DNA from: Hevea brasiliensis
Taxonomy: Eukaryota > Streptophyta > Magnoliopsida > Malpighiales > Euphorbiaceae
Direction of reading: 5' to 3'
NCBI RefSeq assembly: GCF_030052815.1
Contig: NC_079505.1
Span: forward strand, 1-64,000
DNA: 64,000 nt
Shown: piece by piece, positions 1-12,939 of the stretch
Layout: each line of letters starts with the position of its first letter
Position numbering within the stretch: the stretch's first letter is position 1
The notes under the pieces: generated by a model
Seen by the model: the letters and a program-made list of their open reading frames with translations, nothing else
The model's database searches: none
What the model was told of the DNA's origin: nothing
Translations under genes and position numbers: made by a program

Positions 1-1167
1 GGAAAAGCTTTATACAGGAGTTTCCTGTGTCTTCGGTACTTCATTCCCATATAAAAGGGATCAAGAAGGACCCTTTACCTGAATCCTTAGTTCAAAGTTC
101 TTATAAGACGCCATTCTAATAAATATATTAAGAGATCGGGGGAGAGTTCTTACCCGAACTCAGCCTAATTTTTAACGCAATATATTAAGAGATCGGGGGA
201 GAGTTCTTACCCGAACTCAGCCTAATTTTTAACGCAATATATTAAGAGATCGGGGAGAGTTCTTACCCGAACTCAGCCTAATTTTTTTAACGCAACATAT
301 TAAGGGATGGGGAGAGAGTTCTTACCCGAACTCAGCCTAATTTTTTTAACGCAACATATTAAGGGATCGGGAGAGAGTTCTTACCCGAACTTAGCCTAAT
401 TTTTTATTGCAACATATTAAGGGATCGGGAGAGAGTTCTTACCCGAACTCAGCCTAATTTTTTAACGCAACATATTAAGAGATCGGGGGAGAGTTCTTAC
501 CCGAACTCATCCTAATTTTTGACGCAATATATTGAGAGATCGGGGGAGAGTTCTTACCCGAACTCAGCCTAATTTTTTTAACGCAACATATTAAGAGATC
601 GGGGGAGAGTTCTTACCCGAATTCTCGGTAAAAATCTTAATAAAATATGTGGAGATCGGGGGAGAGTTCTTACCCGAAATCCGCTAAATTTTAACAGAAT
701 ACATTAAGAGATCGGGAGAGAGTTCTTACCCGAATTCTCTTAGCTTAAATTCAAACTAAAATATCACAACTTCAGTATTCAAATTAACCCCCAACAAAAA
801 TCCATTACACAATACTTATTCACTGAAGGGTCATCTCATGTACTCGTGTTCTTAGGCAACGCTAAATAGTGAAAAATTAAATATTCCTTTTATCCATACA
901 AAGGATTAACATCATCATTCCTCCCCCTAAATTATCAATTTATAAAGAGCATAACATTAAATCTGCTTACCCTCGTTGAGTGACGAAGTGGGGTGCCTAA
1001 CATCTTCCCCACCCGTATACGGACCCCGAACCTAGAATCTTTGTTTTCAAAGTGGATTTTAATTTTTACAAATGGTTTTCTTTAATTTCTCTCAAAATTA
1101 AAGTGGCGACTCCTCACTTTTTCCACTTCGGTGAGAATCGTCCGGCAACCGCAAAGTCCTTGCGACA
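1..1167 (+). mobile_element. 3' portion of a long Ogre/Tat-type LTR
   Basis: The segment matches, at diverged level, the tail of the LTR that ends at 49289. Both have a ~58-bp tandem array, then a stretch with the same order of landmarks: a CCCCACCCGTA motif, GAACCTAGAATCTTTGTTTT, AAAGTGGCGACTCCTCAC, and a terminal TTGCGACA/CTTGCGACA. The terminal CGACA mirrors the TGTCG-type start expected of this LTR family. It enters from beyond the left edge of the window, so its own element or a solo LTR lies outside. The sequence after 1167 is a different, minus-strand LTR, so this one probably inserted into it. There is no protein-coding content. Confidence 0.8.
125..735 (+). repeat. ~58-bp tandem array inside the LTR, about 11 units
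   Basis: The core GAGAGTTCTTACCCGAA recurs about every 58 bp, each time preceded by an AGATCGGG-type motif and followed by an AT-rich spacer ending near ACGCAATATATTAAG. Units are most similar in the middle and decay at both ends. The same kind of array, with TTATCCGA instead of TTACCCGA, sits in the LTR at 48250-48800. Confidence 0.9.
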
Positions 1168-3212
1168 ACCATATATATAAGATGCAAGGGCCATCTTCAA
1201 ATCTCATCCACCTCTTACGTGAGGGAGACCATATCATATCAATGTGCACATATCATGGTATCCATATCACATCCACCCAAACACCAGTGTGTCACCTCAA
1301 CAAATGAGGAATGGGTAATAACCATGTCAAGCATTAGCTATGAGATATGAAAATAATATCATAAATGAATTTTATTTCATACATAAGCATGAATTCACCA
1401 TTTGGATCCATTTCTTGCAAATCTCAACATCACATACTTTTCAAATAGAACATAATATAAATCATAATTTCAAGTAAAATTCATCATAACCATAGTGAAA
1501 TCTAAACAATTGTTGTGGTACAATCATATTTTAAAGAACATAAAACATGTATCAATAAAGGCATTTTATCAACATAAATATGTAGAAACATTTAATGGTT
1601 TAATATTAGTTGTGCACAAATTTCTTCTCCACCAAACTAAGCTAATTCACCACCTCTGTAATTAACTTCATTTTTCCCTTTATGACTTGCTATCATGCAG
1701 AGAAATACAGATATTTCAGATAGATATCTTAACTATTATTTTTATCTAATTATTTTCTCTTCCTTCTTTTTAAGTTCATTGAGGCATTTTATCAAACACT
1801 TGATGTGCAACAACCATATGCTAAAATGAACTAGTTTCCTTTATTTTTTAGATCCCTGAAAAATACCTTGTATTCTTCATCCAAAACACTTTAATCCTAT
1901 AATTAGAATTACCTAACAAACATTCATCCAATACCAATTTACTTCACCCAAAGTCGCTGCCCCAAAAGAACAACCACACATACAATTTCAAATTTTCAGT
2001 CAATTCCAGTAACTAGGGCAGCAAAGTTAAAATTCCACCAAAACTTCTAGTAACAAGGGTTTTAGGGCATCTTTTCCAGAATTGAACTTCATATGTCCAT
2101 TTCAATCTCCAATTTGAATGATATCAAAATCAAGTCTACATCTCAAGCTATGAACAAAAATGTGCAACCTACTCAGACTTCAATCACATCCAGAGCAGTA
2201 ATAGGAAATGTAACAATATTATTATATAGCTGGAAAAATCAGTTCTTGGCCATAACTACAAAGTTTTAGGGCATTCATTAAGCTTTCCAATGGTTCAAGA
2301 ATCATCATATTTCGAGTTCTGTGGGATAAGTTATGAATTTTTAAAGTGGGATGTTCTGTTTCTGAAAATCGTAAGACTAGTTTTCCAGATTTGAGCAACA
2401 AAAAGTTTTGTCTTCAAACCCTATCTTAACAGGGGAATTAGGTCTAACACAAAATTACAAAGTTTTAGAGCATCCATCAAGATTTTCATAGACATAAAGA
2501 TCACAAAAATCTAATTTTCATAACTCAAGTTATGAATTTTCAAAAATGATTGGTCCTGCAGCCTACTGGCAGAAACAGTGTTCCAGCACACATACAAGCT
2601 TTCAACTCCATCAATTCTTCATTTCCCCCAAAATTTCAACCTAAGTCAACATAAACCCTAGGTTTTCTCTCTTCAAATCCATGAAATTAAAGAAGAAGAA
2701 GTAGAAATCAATTGCATAGAAGTGGTTAGAATTCATTTTATCTTGATTTTGGAGTGAAAAACCTAAGTAAGAAAGCTTGAATTCTTCCTCTCTTTCTTCC
2801 TCTCTATGCCGCCACTTCTTCCCATCTCCCTTCTTTTTTTATTTTCCTTGCTTATTATATGTAACTTATGTCCTTCTTTTCATTTCTTTAACTTATAAAT
2901 TCTTTATTTTACCTTATTTAAGTATAAATTAATGTCTCACAAGGTCCCACACTAATTAGAGTAGGAGACAAATCCAAAACACTAACTTCAATTACTTCCC
3001 AAGCTAGTTACCCATCGCTACAACTAGAGCACATTTAACTGATTTCTAATATATTTCTTTTGATTACTTTTCACTTAATTAATCTTAATATAATTTAAAT
3101 TATGACCCCACACTTTAATTTAAGGATAGTTCCAGACATTCCAGCTATTCGAACAAGTATCAGTCATCGAAATAGTAGAATATTTGGAACTACCTAAGGT
3201 GAGGGCGTCACA
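1168..3212 (-). mobile_element. Minus-strand Ty3/gypsy (Tekay/Del-type) LTR
   Basis: Read on the minus strand, the LTR starts at 3212 with TGTGACGCCC, followed by TTTCGATGACTGATA and TGTCTGGAACTA. These match the LTR start at 27704 (TGTAACGCCC ... TTTCGATGACTAATG ... TGTCTGGAACTA). A TAGCGATGGGTAAC-type block corresponds to CAGCGATCGGTGACC near 27896. The rest is non-coding and AT-rich with the purine-rich leader typical of these LTRs. The distal end abuts the LTR ending at 1167 and is probably interrupted by it. Confidence 0.7.
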
Positions 3213-4371
3213 GGTTTCTCCAGTAGGTTTTATTAAAAAAATGAAGAAGATAGAAAAAAAAGAATAGGAAAAAAGAATTGGGAAGGAGGAAGAAAAGGGG
3301 AAGAAAGGAAAAGAAAGAAAGAAAGAAGAAGGAAAAGAAGAAGAAGAGAAGGGAGGAAGGATGGCCAAATTCTTTAGAGTTTCTCTAGTGAGGGAGGATG
3401 CTAGCAAGGGAAAAAGAAGGAATTTGGTCTACAATATCAGAAATTAGAGAGAAAGAAATGGAGAAGAAGGTGAATAGTAGCAGAAGCAGGACTCTGCAAG
3501 GGCAGCAGTTCTCACACTCATTTAGGTGAGTTTAGTTAATTTTTTACCATTGTTTTTCGATATGTTTGAGGCTTATATGTGTAGAAGTTATGGTTAAAAT
3601 TTGATAATTTTCCAATAGTTGGATTTAGAGAAATAAATTGTTGAACATAGGTTGTCTGCAATTGAAATTCTGAATTTTTGCTACAAAAATTTGAGGAAAA
3701 TAAGTAGTTAGGATGCTTAGAAAATTATGAAATTTGTTATAGATGATTTTTAGGATGTTGGGACTATTGTGTTAAAATTTGGTGAATTTTGAACTTGTTG
3801 TTTATGAGATACAAATTATTTTGTATGAATTATCTGAGTAAGAATGAATTCTGAAAAATTCAGATTTTGAAGGGTTGGATAAATATTTTGATATCTCATG
3901 ATGTAGAGCTGATTTGATACTAAACTTTTTACAAATGTTGTATATGGATGTCTTAAATATATGGTTAAAACTTGGGATTTATCTGACGGTTGAATCATTA
4001 TATATAAATTTGAATGTATATGCTAGATTGGATATTAATGGTTGGGTTAAATTGAATAAGTGATTTTGATAGAACTAAAATTATTTTGAGATGAGATGTA
4101 GTGTTTAAGGAATTATTAAGTGATTGTAGAATATTTTTAAAAAATAATTATATGTGTTTAGTTGGATGTTAGTGATATGAAAATATTTTCAATATTTGGG
4201 TCGAGATTTGGGTATAAAATAGTGGTAAGTATGATTCCTATGGGTTCTTTAAATTTTATATACTTATTGAAAATGGAAAAATTATATTTGCGAATGGTTA
4301 AAATGGGGTGAATGTAAGCATTGGTAGTTGGAAAAATAATTTGATGTTATTGTAACCAATTATAATTAAAG

Positions 4372-4921
4372 TGTAATAACCTAAATATTTTAAAATATAA
4401 ATTTTATATTTTTATATGCATTATTCAAATATTGTTTTAATATTATCTAACTAAATTATAATGTTTGTAATACATTCATTTATATATTTCTAATATTATT
4501 CTTAAACATATTTTGTAAAAATTATTTTAATGTTTCAATTTTAAATTTAAATGATTGGTTTTAAAGTTTAATATTGTATTAGATATTAAAATATTGGTAT
4601 TATACTTCTTTTATTTGTACTTAGATTTTTATTATTATTAATTTGAAAATTCTATATTATTAATATTATTGGAAATTTTATATCAATTAAGCATGGTTCG
4701 AAGAGTATGAATTCGAGTACATTATTGTTATCAATTTTATCTAAACTCTATTATAAATTTTAAATATTTTATTTAGTATTGAAACATAAATATTTTAATA
4801 TATTGATTATTTTAGTTAAATGAAATGATTTAAATATTTGGTAGTGGTACTTAAATTATCAATTAGTTACATTACAAAAAAATTTAATTAAATGTTATTA
4901 AATTATTTTATTGGTTTTGGC

Positions 4922-4966
<45 letters not shown>

Positions 4967-7396
4967 GTTGGACAGGATGGGACATTTAGTAGGAAGGAAA
5001 AGAAAAAAAATATATAATATATAAAGTTAATTTGATGGGATATCTAGCAGGAAAAAGGAAAAGAAAAAAAAAAAGAAAAAGAAAGTCAAATTTTGAAATG
5101 TGAACAGCCCCCCATCTTTCTTCTCTTTCTCTCATTCTCCCATTTTTTCTCTCAATTTTTGCTCCGGCCAACCACTATCACTGCCTACGAACCACCCAAA
5201 CTAGACCCACAGCAATTGGTGACCCTCTACCAGCCATGATCGATAACCATATATGCAGAAGCGGAGTGAAAAATGGAGGAGAGAGAGGAAAGAGAGGAGA
5301 GAGAGAGAAATTGTGTAGCTAAACCTGGCCGTTTCGGCCAATGACCAGCAACCCTACCAGTCCCAACCGACTCCCCTCCACCAGAGGAAGTTTTTTTCGA
5401 CCAGCCTCATTGTCGACAGCCACCAGAATCACGCAAAACAAGGAAAGAGAAAATAGGCATTTTTCAAGCTTTTAAGCCACTTTTTCGGTGATCTGACTGT
5501 CAGATTGGAAATTCAAGACCACCGATAAACTTAGAGCAATAAAACCTTTGAGATGGGACCGACCTCGCTCCGATCGGACATCATTTGAAAAAAGCGATCA
5601 TTGGGCGATCTAAATTGCTCTGTGAGATTTTCAGTTTTTTTAATTCCCAAAAATTAAAAATAATTTTATGATAATTATTGGCAATTTTTGGGCTTTATTT
5701 AGGTGCGATCAGATCAATGATAGCTCACGGTGCGTGGATCGAAGTTTTGGTCCGATCACGCCAATGGCCTGGTCGTAAGATGGTCAATATAACAGTCGAT
5801 CCTAGCATTTTCAGACATTCCGAATGCATTCCAAGTGTCAGATTTGGCATAGATAAATCCAAACTTTAAGTTGTTCATTTTGCCTAATACGGGGTTTAGA
5901 ATAAAATTCATAAAATATTCGTGAATAGTTAGAAAATTATAATTCCTTTTGCAATAGCCTTATAATATTGTTAAGTACCGCGGGCAAGTTTATAGAATTT
6001 TAAAGTTAGTTTGGATGATTTTTGAAAAATTATGGTTTTAAACCTTATAACTAAACTGTCTGAATGCTTGAGTTTGGTCTAGTTTGGAGGGTCCAGGAGG
6101 GGCCATGTGATGATAAAAGGACTTGAGGCTTGTGATATTAGAAGTATTATTTGAACTACCTTATAGGTTAGATAAATCCTAGGTATAAGGAAAATTCTGT
6201 CGAATTTTCGGCATAAATTAAGATGTCTTTGCCTCTTTAAAGTTCTTGATTTGAGTTAGCACTAATAAATTCACAATATAATTGTTTAGGTGATCAAGGT
6301 CAACTATCTTCCTCCTCGTAGCGGTCACAGTAGTCTCTGATGATCTATAAGTAGATATTAATTTTATTTATAATTTCAATATTATTATACATACAAGGTA
6401 TGCTCATGCATTCACTTATAATTATATGTATATGGCTATTATAGGCACGCTTAATGTTGCATTATTATTTGATAAAATTGATGTGGGTGTCGCCTTAGGG
6501 TAATTTAGAGATGTGTGCATGTATCGGCGTGCATGTGGTGTAACACTGGATATAGGTAGGACGGGCAGATCGGCTTGAGCTAATCTCACTTGGGGCTCAG
6601 TCTTTTTTGTGATAAGTCGAGATGGGTACAGTTTTGAATTGATCTCGCTGACTCCTGCATTTGGATTATTAAGAGAAAGTTCGGCTCGAGTTGATATCAT
6701 TGGCAGAGGTTAGAATTAAGAGAGCTGTGTAGGGGATCAGCTTCCATATATATATATGATTGATGTGACACATGGGTGTATGAGTGCTCCAAATTATTCT
6801 TTGTGCGAATATTGTTGAATTTGGTTGAATATGATGGTCTATGTTGTATTTCATCCTTAGGGATGCATTAGCCCTAGATAGTTATAGAAATTGTATTTAA
6901 AATCAATATCTTACTCTATGAGTCGAACGCTCACTCTTATTTACCCTACTTTTCCAAGCTACAAGAGGAAATCTTTTTCAGAATAACTTACTTCCTTTCT
7001 CATAAGTTTATCAGTAGCTACTCATTGTATTATTATTTCCTTAATTTGTAATCTAGAACTCCACATTTGCTAGCTGTAGTATTGATCTTGTTAGGGACTG
7101 AATGAATTTAAGTTTTTGGTGCTTAATTAATGAAAATTTTTTATGGCATTTAAATAGTTTAAAAATGATGGTATCAGGGTTGAGCTGGGCTCCCCTAGTT
7201 TTAGTTTTTAATGATTATCGGGTTGGATTGGCCCAAATAAAAATATAATATTTTATTTTATTTTATTTACATGTTGGGCCTCAGTTTTTGGCCTTGATTA
7301 TAGATTTGGGAACAATAAAGCTTACTATGGGTCTCGGGGGCTTTATGCCGGCCCAGATCCTAGTACGGGTCTGGCCCATGGGATTGGGTTGTGACA
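4372..7396 (+). mobile_element. Complete solo LTR, 3,025 bp, with target-site duplication
   Basis: The LTR starts TGTAATAACCTAAAT at 4372 and ends GGGTTGTGACA at 7396. It is bracketed by an identical 5-bp duplication, TAAAG, at 4367-4371 and 7397-7401. There is no internal region, so this is a solo LTR left by recombination between two LTRs. Length and TG...CA ends fit a Ty3/gypsy element; the lineage is not determined. It contains a C/T-rich leader near 5100-5400, several CGATC motifs (5570-5830), and a GC-richer end with GGCCCA repeats (7190-7390). No coding sequence was recognised. Confidence 0.85.
4923..4965. repeat. (AAT)n microsatellite
   Basis: About 14 uninterrupted ATA/AAT trinucleotides within the solo LTR, so this array arose in or after that insertion. 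Confidence 0.95.
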
Positions 7397-8732
7397 TAAA
7401 GGAAGTAAATAGCATGAAAATGGAAATTTAAGTTTATGGAGGAAGTGGTAGTGAAATTGTGGATTTAGTTATGCAAGTTAATATGTTGATATAATTTTGG
7501 AGTTGCGGATTTGAGTTTTATGACAAAGAGTTTAGTTTAATTTTAAGAGGAAATGCTGTCGAATTTTCATTAGATATTTAATATGAAAAGTGAAGCTTGT
7601 GGTTTTTTTTTATTATTAAATTATTATGGTTTAGGAGGAGCTTTTGGATTATGACTTATATGGATGGAAAAGTGACATTTGTGAGTTGGTACTTGTAGTC
7701 AGGTGAGTGGTATTTACAATATATAGCATGAATTTGCTTCTCAATTAATTCTTGATCTTTGAAAGCTATGATTTGTTTTTGATATCATTATTGTATTTTG
7801 ATATTTTGATTCGAGTCATCTTAGTTTTAAAATATAATTGTTCATTCTTTACTCTAATTTATTCCATGCATATTAGCAAGTTTAGAGAGAGAGAGTTAGA
7901 GGTTATAAGAAAGAGAGAAAAATAGCAAAAGGAGATGAGATTAGTATCATGTTATGGAGAGATAACATTAAAATTTAAAATGTATGGTTTAATAGTTTGG
8001 AATTGTGGGAAATATTATGAGATTGTAGATTAAATTGATGATCGATTGATTATTTAGCTACTTTGGATAGCAATGAATTTTTATTCAGCATAATTATATT
8101 ATTGGAGGTTGTGAGTTTGATAGTTTATAGTTTTGACAACTATAATATGCCTTAGTATCACTACGAGAATATTGAATTGTATTTAACATATTTGCTCTCG
8201 CTAGAGGGATCTTAGTAGTTTAATTATTACAGTAGGAAAAGGTTGCCTATGGAGAGGTGGAGCTGCCACTACAAAGTTAACACACTATGGATATGATTTT
8301 GATATCTATTTTGATACCTTAGCATATCCTTAGATGTCAAGAGCCAATTATCAATATTTTACATATGTGAGGAATAATTAGAGACTAGGAAGAATTTAAT
8401 TTGAGATTGATATAGTGATTTTAGGATTTGGATAGCATGTATGTTGAAATTTATTATCTATTTTTTGAAGCTTAATCTATAAAAATTTTATTGTTGAATT
8501 TATTCATTTAGCTTCTTGTTCTCTAGTTCCCTCTGTTGTATGATATATATTGTAAGTAATCACTTACTAAGCTTTTACCTAGAAGCTTACCCCTTCTAAC
8601 TCATCAGTTTTGTAGGTGATGTAAGTGGATGTTGAGTATCAATTTGATGGTTTTAGATGCTCCAATTGGCTAAACTCCAAAGTTTTAGAAAGCAAAGGAA
8701 GAATGATTTTTAGTAAGGATGAGAGTGTTACA

Positions 8733-8965
8733 GTTCTATAATAATTTTGACAAAACAAGCATATTTAATTAATATTTATTTCTCATATTTATAGACCAAA
8801 GGACTAAGTAGTCATTATAACTATTTTTATGAATCTCGAGATATTAAGTTAAACTTATTATCTACTTAATCTGAGTTGTCCAATCATTATTTTGTTCGGT
8901 CTTTGATGCCCGAACATTCTTCTACTTAGTCTTGGCTATCGAGTACTCTTCTAGTTGGTTAGGTT
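8733..8965. repeat. Dispersed repeat A, copy 1
   Basis: The segment starting GTTCTATAATAATTTTGACA and running to a TTGACCGAGCA motif recurs at 57681-57916 with the same order of blocks: ATTTAATTAATATTTATTTCTC, ...GGTCTTTGATGCCC..., GGTTGACTGAGCA. It is non-coding. It may be an LTR-end fragment; the family was not recognised. Confidence 0.7.
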
Positions 8966-8976
8966 GACCGAGCATT

Positions 8977-9070
8977 ATTTTTTGTAGAGACAGACCCGAG
9001 AGTTTGATGGCTGCCTTCTTTTCATGCTTCGCTGCTTTTATATAGTGAGTGACCAACCCTCAATCATACT
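8977..9070 (-). promoter_or_regulatory. Promoter-like remnant of a third gene-unit copy
   Basis: On the minus strand this matches the region just downstream of the TATA-like motif at 55887-55895: an AAGCATGAAAA run, then CTCTCGGGTCTGTCTCT. It holds a textbook TATATAAA on the minus strand at 9037-9044. The gene body that should follow at lower coordinates is absent; the repeat A segment and LTR DNA lie there instead. It is therefore read as an orphan promoter. Confidence 0.5.
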
Positions 9071-9177
9071 CTCTGAAAAATCACTCGATGACTCAGTTAA
9101 CGCCTATGGATCCTGTTTCGATATTTTCTCTTTTTTATTATTATAGTTTTCTTTTTCGAATTCTACAAAACATCATC

Positions 9178-9790
9178 ATCATCCAAAGAAATTAATGCCT
9201 CCAAGGTAGCATTCTTTCAACAGTTGAAGAATAAAAAAAAAAAAATAGAGTTTAAGGAGAACTATTTTTTCGAGAAAAATATAAAAATATTTATCTGTGA
9301 AGATGAGATAAAAAAAAAATAAGAAAGAATTGGGAGGAACTATAATTTTAATTTTTTTTAATTTTCTTTTACTTTTTCTATTCCCTTGTATACCCTATTC
9401 AGGAAAAAGCCTCTATATCTCTATCAACATAATATATGTAAAATTTAAGGATTAACATGATTTGTATTGAAAGAAAAATTTTAATTTTTTTTTCAAATAA
9501 ATAAAAATAATTATTATAAAAAATTTGTAAAAAAGTAATATTAATTATTATAAAATCAAATGAAAGCTTTATTTTATTTTAAAAGAATAAAATAATTATT
9601 ATAATAAATTTATAGACATAAAAAAATTATATTAATAAATTACTTTTTCTTTTTAATAGCGAAAATGACTTGAAGTTTTGTATTTTATTATTATATACAT
9701 TTTTATTATATAAAAATTTATAAAATAGAGATTAATTTTGTAATTTTCATGTAATTTTAAGTGTCAAATTATATAAGGTGATTGATAATT
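9178..9790. repeat. Dispersed AT-rich repeat B, copy 1
   Basis: Blocks such as GCATTCTTTCAACAGTTGAAG and AAAGATGAGATAAAAAA-like text recur at 23330-23480 and 57340-57540. The right part (TAATATATGTAAAATTTAAGG onward) recurs at 58060-58420. In the 57-58 kb copy the two parts are separated by about 500 bp. This repeat lies upstream of the gene unit in each case, so it is part of the duplicated segment. Confidence 0.7.
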
Positions 9791-10139
9791 TTCATGTAAT
9801 TTTATGAATTCTTATTTTGATTTATTGTCATTTAATTACTTTTTATTTTTCAAATATTTTTTTAATTTGAGTCAGTGCTGGTCTTTAACAGTGTCTACGA
9901 CGAGACAAAAAAGAAAAGCCCATAGGCAAGCCATTTCTTTCTTTTGCCTTTTGGTTGGTCGGCCGCCAGACCGCTGCTATCGTAATTCTAATCAAAGCAA
10001 CACCATTTTTTAATATTATTATATATATTTAAAAATTTTTTAAAATTTCCCTCGATTTCACTAATCCCATTGCACAATCGAGTAAAAAGGAAATATAGAA
10101 AGGAGCCATTGAGAATGGCAAGCGTAAAATATTCAAGAA
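9791..10139. other. Spacer, no gene seen
   Basis: AT-rich, with a short GC-richer island near 9900-9985 containing GGTCGGCCGCCAGACC. Short frames here show no recognisable domain. Confidence 0.5.
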
Positions 10140-10596
10140 AATGCCTTTACTTAAATTTAAATTCATGTAATATTTTTAAAATTTAAATTAACTTTAAATT
10201 TGTTTAAAATTTATTATTGTCTAAGAAAAAAAATCTGAACTAATTTTAATTAATAATTTATATAAAATGTTTTTATTAATAATTTATATTTTAAAATTTT
10301 AATAATTTCAAAAAAATATTGAAATTCTATTTTATTTAAAATAAAAATATAAAATTTATAAATATTATTACAAAAGTATATATATATATATTATATTTAA
10401 TTAAATATTTATATAAATAAATTTAAACAACAGTATTTAATATGTAAAATCTGAATTCGATTTAAACTCTTTGTAGATATCTTTATAGATATTATTTTTT
10501 AAACTCGAACGTATTCTAAATTTGATTATATAACTCATCCTATTAAAATTTAATCAGATTATATACCTACAAAAATTCAACCTATTGATATCCCTA
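10140..10596. repeat. Truncated copy of the MITE at 11009
   Basis: The AT-rich core (TTATTAATAATTTATATTTT, ATATTATTACAAAAGTATAT, GAATTCGATTTAAACTC) and the end CCTATTGATATCCCTA parallel 11180-11501. The left terminal repeat is not recognisable. Confidence 0.55.
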
Positions 10597-11008
10597 ATTG
10601 AGATATCCATTTTACAGATAATTTTTTTTTAGTTATTAAGGTTTCAGGAAACACGCTTTCATTTCATTTGCTTTTTCATATTTTTTTTTACGTTTATTAT
10701 TGTTCAACATATACGAATTAAAATAGATTTTAAATTTAAATTTCTAATTTTACTTATAAAATAACATAAATCAATTATTAAGAATATTATGCATTTAAAA
10801 GAAAATATTTATAACATTTTAAAAAAACATTTATAGTATTCTCAATAAAGTGTTTACGGCATCTCTCTTGAAAAATTATAATAATTAAAATTACATTTTT
10901 GTAAAGACCAAATTTTTTAATTTTTTATTAATTTAATTTTTATCAAAATGCCAAAATGATAATTATATTTGTACATTTATTTATAAACTATATAGAATCA
11001 CTTGTGTT

Positions 11009-11501
11009 TAGGGATGATAATAGATAAAGTACTTATGAAAATCACTATATTCGAATCAATTAATATTTTTAAAATTTGAACCCATCTCAAACTCAATTAA
11101 ATTTTATTATCAACTACTCGAACTCGTTCCAAAATTCGATTATTATTACCTGAAAAATATCCTAACATATTTAATTTTTTATATTTTAATTAATAATTTA
11201 CATAAAAATTATTTTTTATTAATAATTTATATTTTAAAATTTTAATAATTTCATAAAATATTTAAATTTATTTAAAATAAAAATAAAAAATTTAAAAATA
11301 TTATTATAAAAATATATATTTTATATTAAATTAAGTATTTATATAAATAGGTTCAAGTAATTGATACCCAACATGTAAAACTCGAATTTGATTCGAACTC
11401 GTAATGGGTATTATTTTTAAATCCAAACTCAATTATATATCATCCAAACATATCATATTAGGGTTTGAATGTCCAAAAAACTAGACCTATTGCCATCCCT
11501 A
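11009..11501. mobile_element. MITE-like element with TAGGGATG termini, 493 bp
   Basis: The left end TAGGGATGATAAT and right end ATTGCCATCCCTA are inverted repeats with 11 of 13 positions matching. The interior is AT-rich and non-coding. Flanking octamers CTTGTGTT (11001-11008) and CTTTTATT (11502-11509) agree at 6 of 8 positions. That would fit a degenerate 8-bp hAT-type duplication. Superfamily assignment is inference. Confidence 0.6.
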
Positions 11502-12939
11502 CTTTTATTGTGTATGTAAAATAAAATATTTAAATTAATAATAATTATTTTAAATTAAAATTATATTTCTAAAATTTCGGTTAAAAATAAAAAAAAAATA
11601 CACGAGTAAATAAATACACGTGTAAAAAATAAACTAGTTTAAATTAAAATTTTAAACTAAAAAAATAAAATGGTGGCCCAACGTGCAATAACGATGTAGG
11701 ACAAAGCTCCACCTTTTTTTTAATTTATTAATTACTTTTTTTAGTTAATAACAATACCCTGCGCAATGCTGTGGGTATTATATTGAAAAAAGATCCAATT
11801 CTATTTTATAATAAAGAATATTATACTTGTATTTTATAAATAAAATTATTAACTATTAATAGTGATTAAATCATTCACTATATTGCACTATAATTATATT
11901 GAAGAAGATCCAATTCTATTTTAATAATAATAGGTTTAGTATATAAAAATAATGTATATGCACAATATCTTAAAAAAATTTTTAATTATTAAAAAATAAT
12001 TAAATATATTATAAATTATATCATAATTTAAGAATAAAATAAATTTAAATATTGCTATTTATAAACTAAATTTACCCATTTAATATATTAACAACTCTTA
12101 ATAGATATTATGAAAAGGTTTATAGATATTGTTTTTTAATATTTTTAGATAATAATAATAATTATTATAATATTATAATAAAAAAATAATAATGTGAATC
12201 AAATTCTTATAATTTTAAAGTAGTGTTTGTATAAAAAAAGATATAAAAAATTGCTAAAATAGACCTATAATTTTTTGTTATTATAATTTTCTTGTAATGA
12301 GATGAAAATATGATACTTTATTAATATAATGTTGGTGTATAAAGTAAAATTTATTTATTATAAAACAAAGTCATCTTAAAAAATAGTTTAATAAAGATAA
12401 CAATAATTAATGCAAATTTAACAATTTAATAGTTAAACAACTAAAAAAAATAAAATGATGATAATAGAAACATAAAATAGAAAAAATAATTTGAATTCGT
12501 ATATGAACACTAAAGTGATTTAAAAATTAAAATAAATAAATATAAATTTTAAATTTTAATTAATAAAATTTAATAAGAATTCAATTTAATTGATTTTTTT
12601 TTATTAATTCTCATATTTAGAATGAAAGATTTATTTTTTTTTAACTTAAAAAAATTTCATTTTCAAAAAAATAAAAATAAAATATGATTGCTTGAGAATG
12701 GAAATGAATCATTTTCTTATGAATAATATAATTCTAAGTGAAGCCATCATGCTTAACAGGGCAAGAAATTTTATTTGTGACTGACAATATTATGAAATGC
12801 AAGAAATTAAACAAATTCAGAATTCCAATTGAGGCAAGTCTCTAAGCAAAATCTCATCTGGTTTTTAAAATATTTATGAAGATTCATTAATTTAACCCTT
12901 CAAATACGAGATTATAATATTACTATGGAAGTTTTCCCA
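11502..12939. other. AT-rich intergenic DNA
   Basis: No open frame with recognisable content, no clear repeat border, long A/T runs. Confidence 0.6.

Larger units (their letters stand above)
3213..8732 (+). mobile_element. Plus-strand LTR fragment interrupted by a nested solo LTR
   Basis: The two flanks of the nested solo LTR (3213-4371 and 7402-8732) read as one plus-strand chromovirus-like LTR. There is a purine-rich GAAGAAG tract, long AT-rich spacers, and near the end a GTAGGTGATGTAAGTGGATG segment followed by ...GTGTTACA at 8732. The true 5' end is not visible; the purine tract begins directly beside the minus-strand LTR. The sequence right after 8732 (GTTCTATAATAATTTTGAC) recurs at 57681 without an LTR, which supports 8732 as a border. 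However, a short AGAGTGTT shared upstream of both leaves some doubt. Confidence 0.5.

Noticed and set aside
125..735. CRISPR-like array
   Set aside because: The repeats are contiguous tandem units with similar spacers, inside an LTR of a plant genome.
3120..3407. Ser/Phe-rich minus-strand frame
   Set aside because: It is the complement of a GAAGAAG-rich LTR leader; low complexity.
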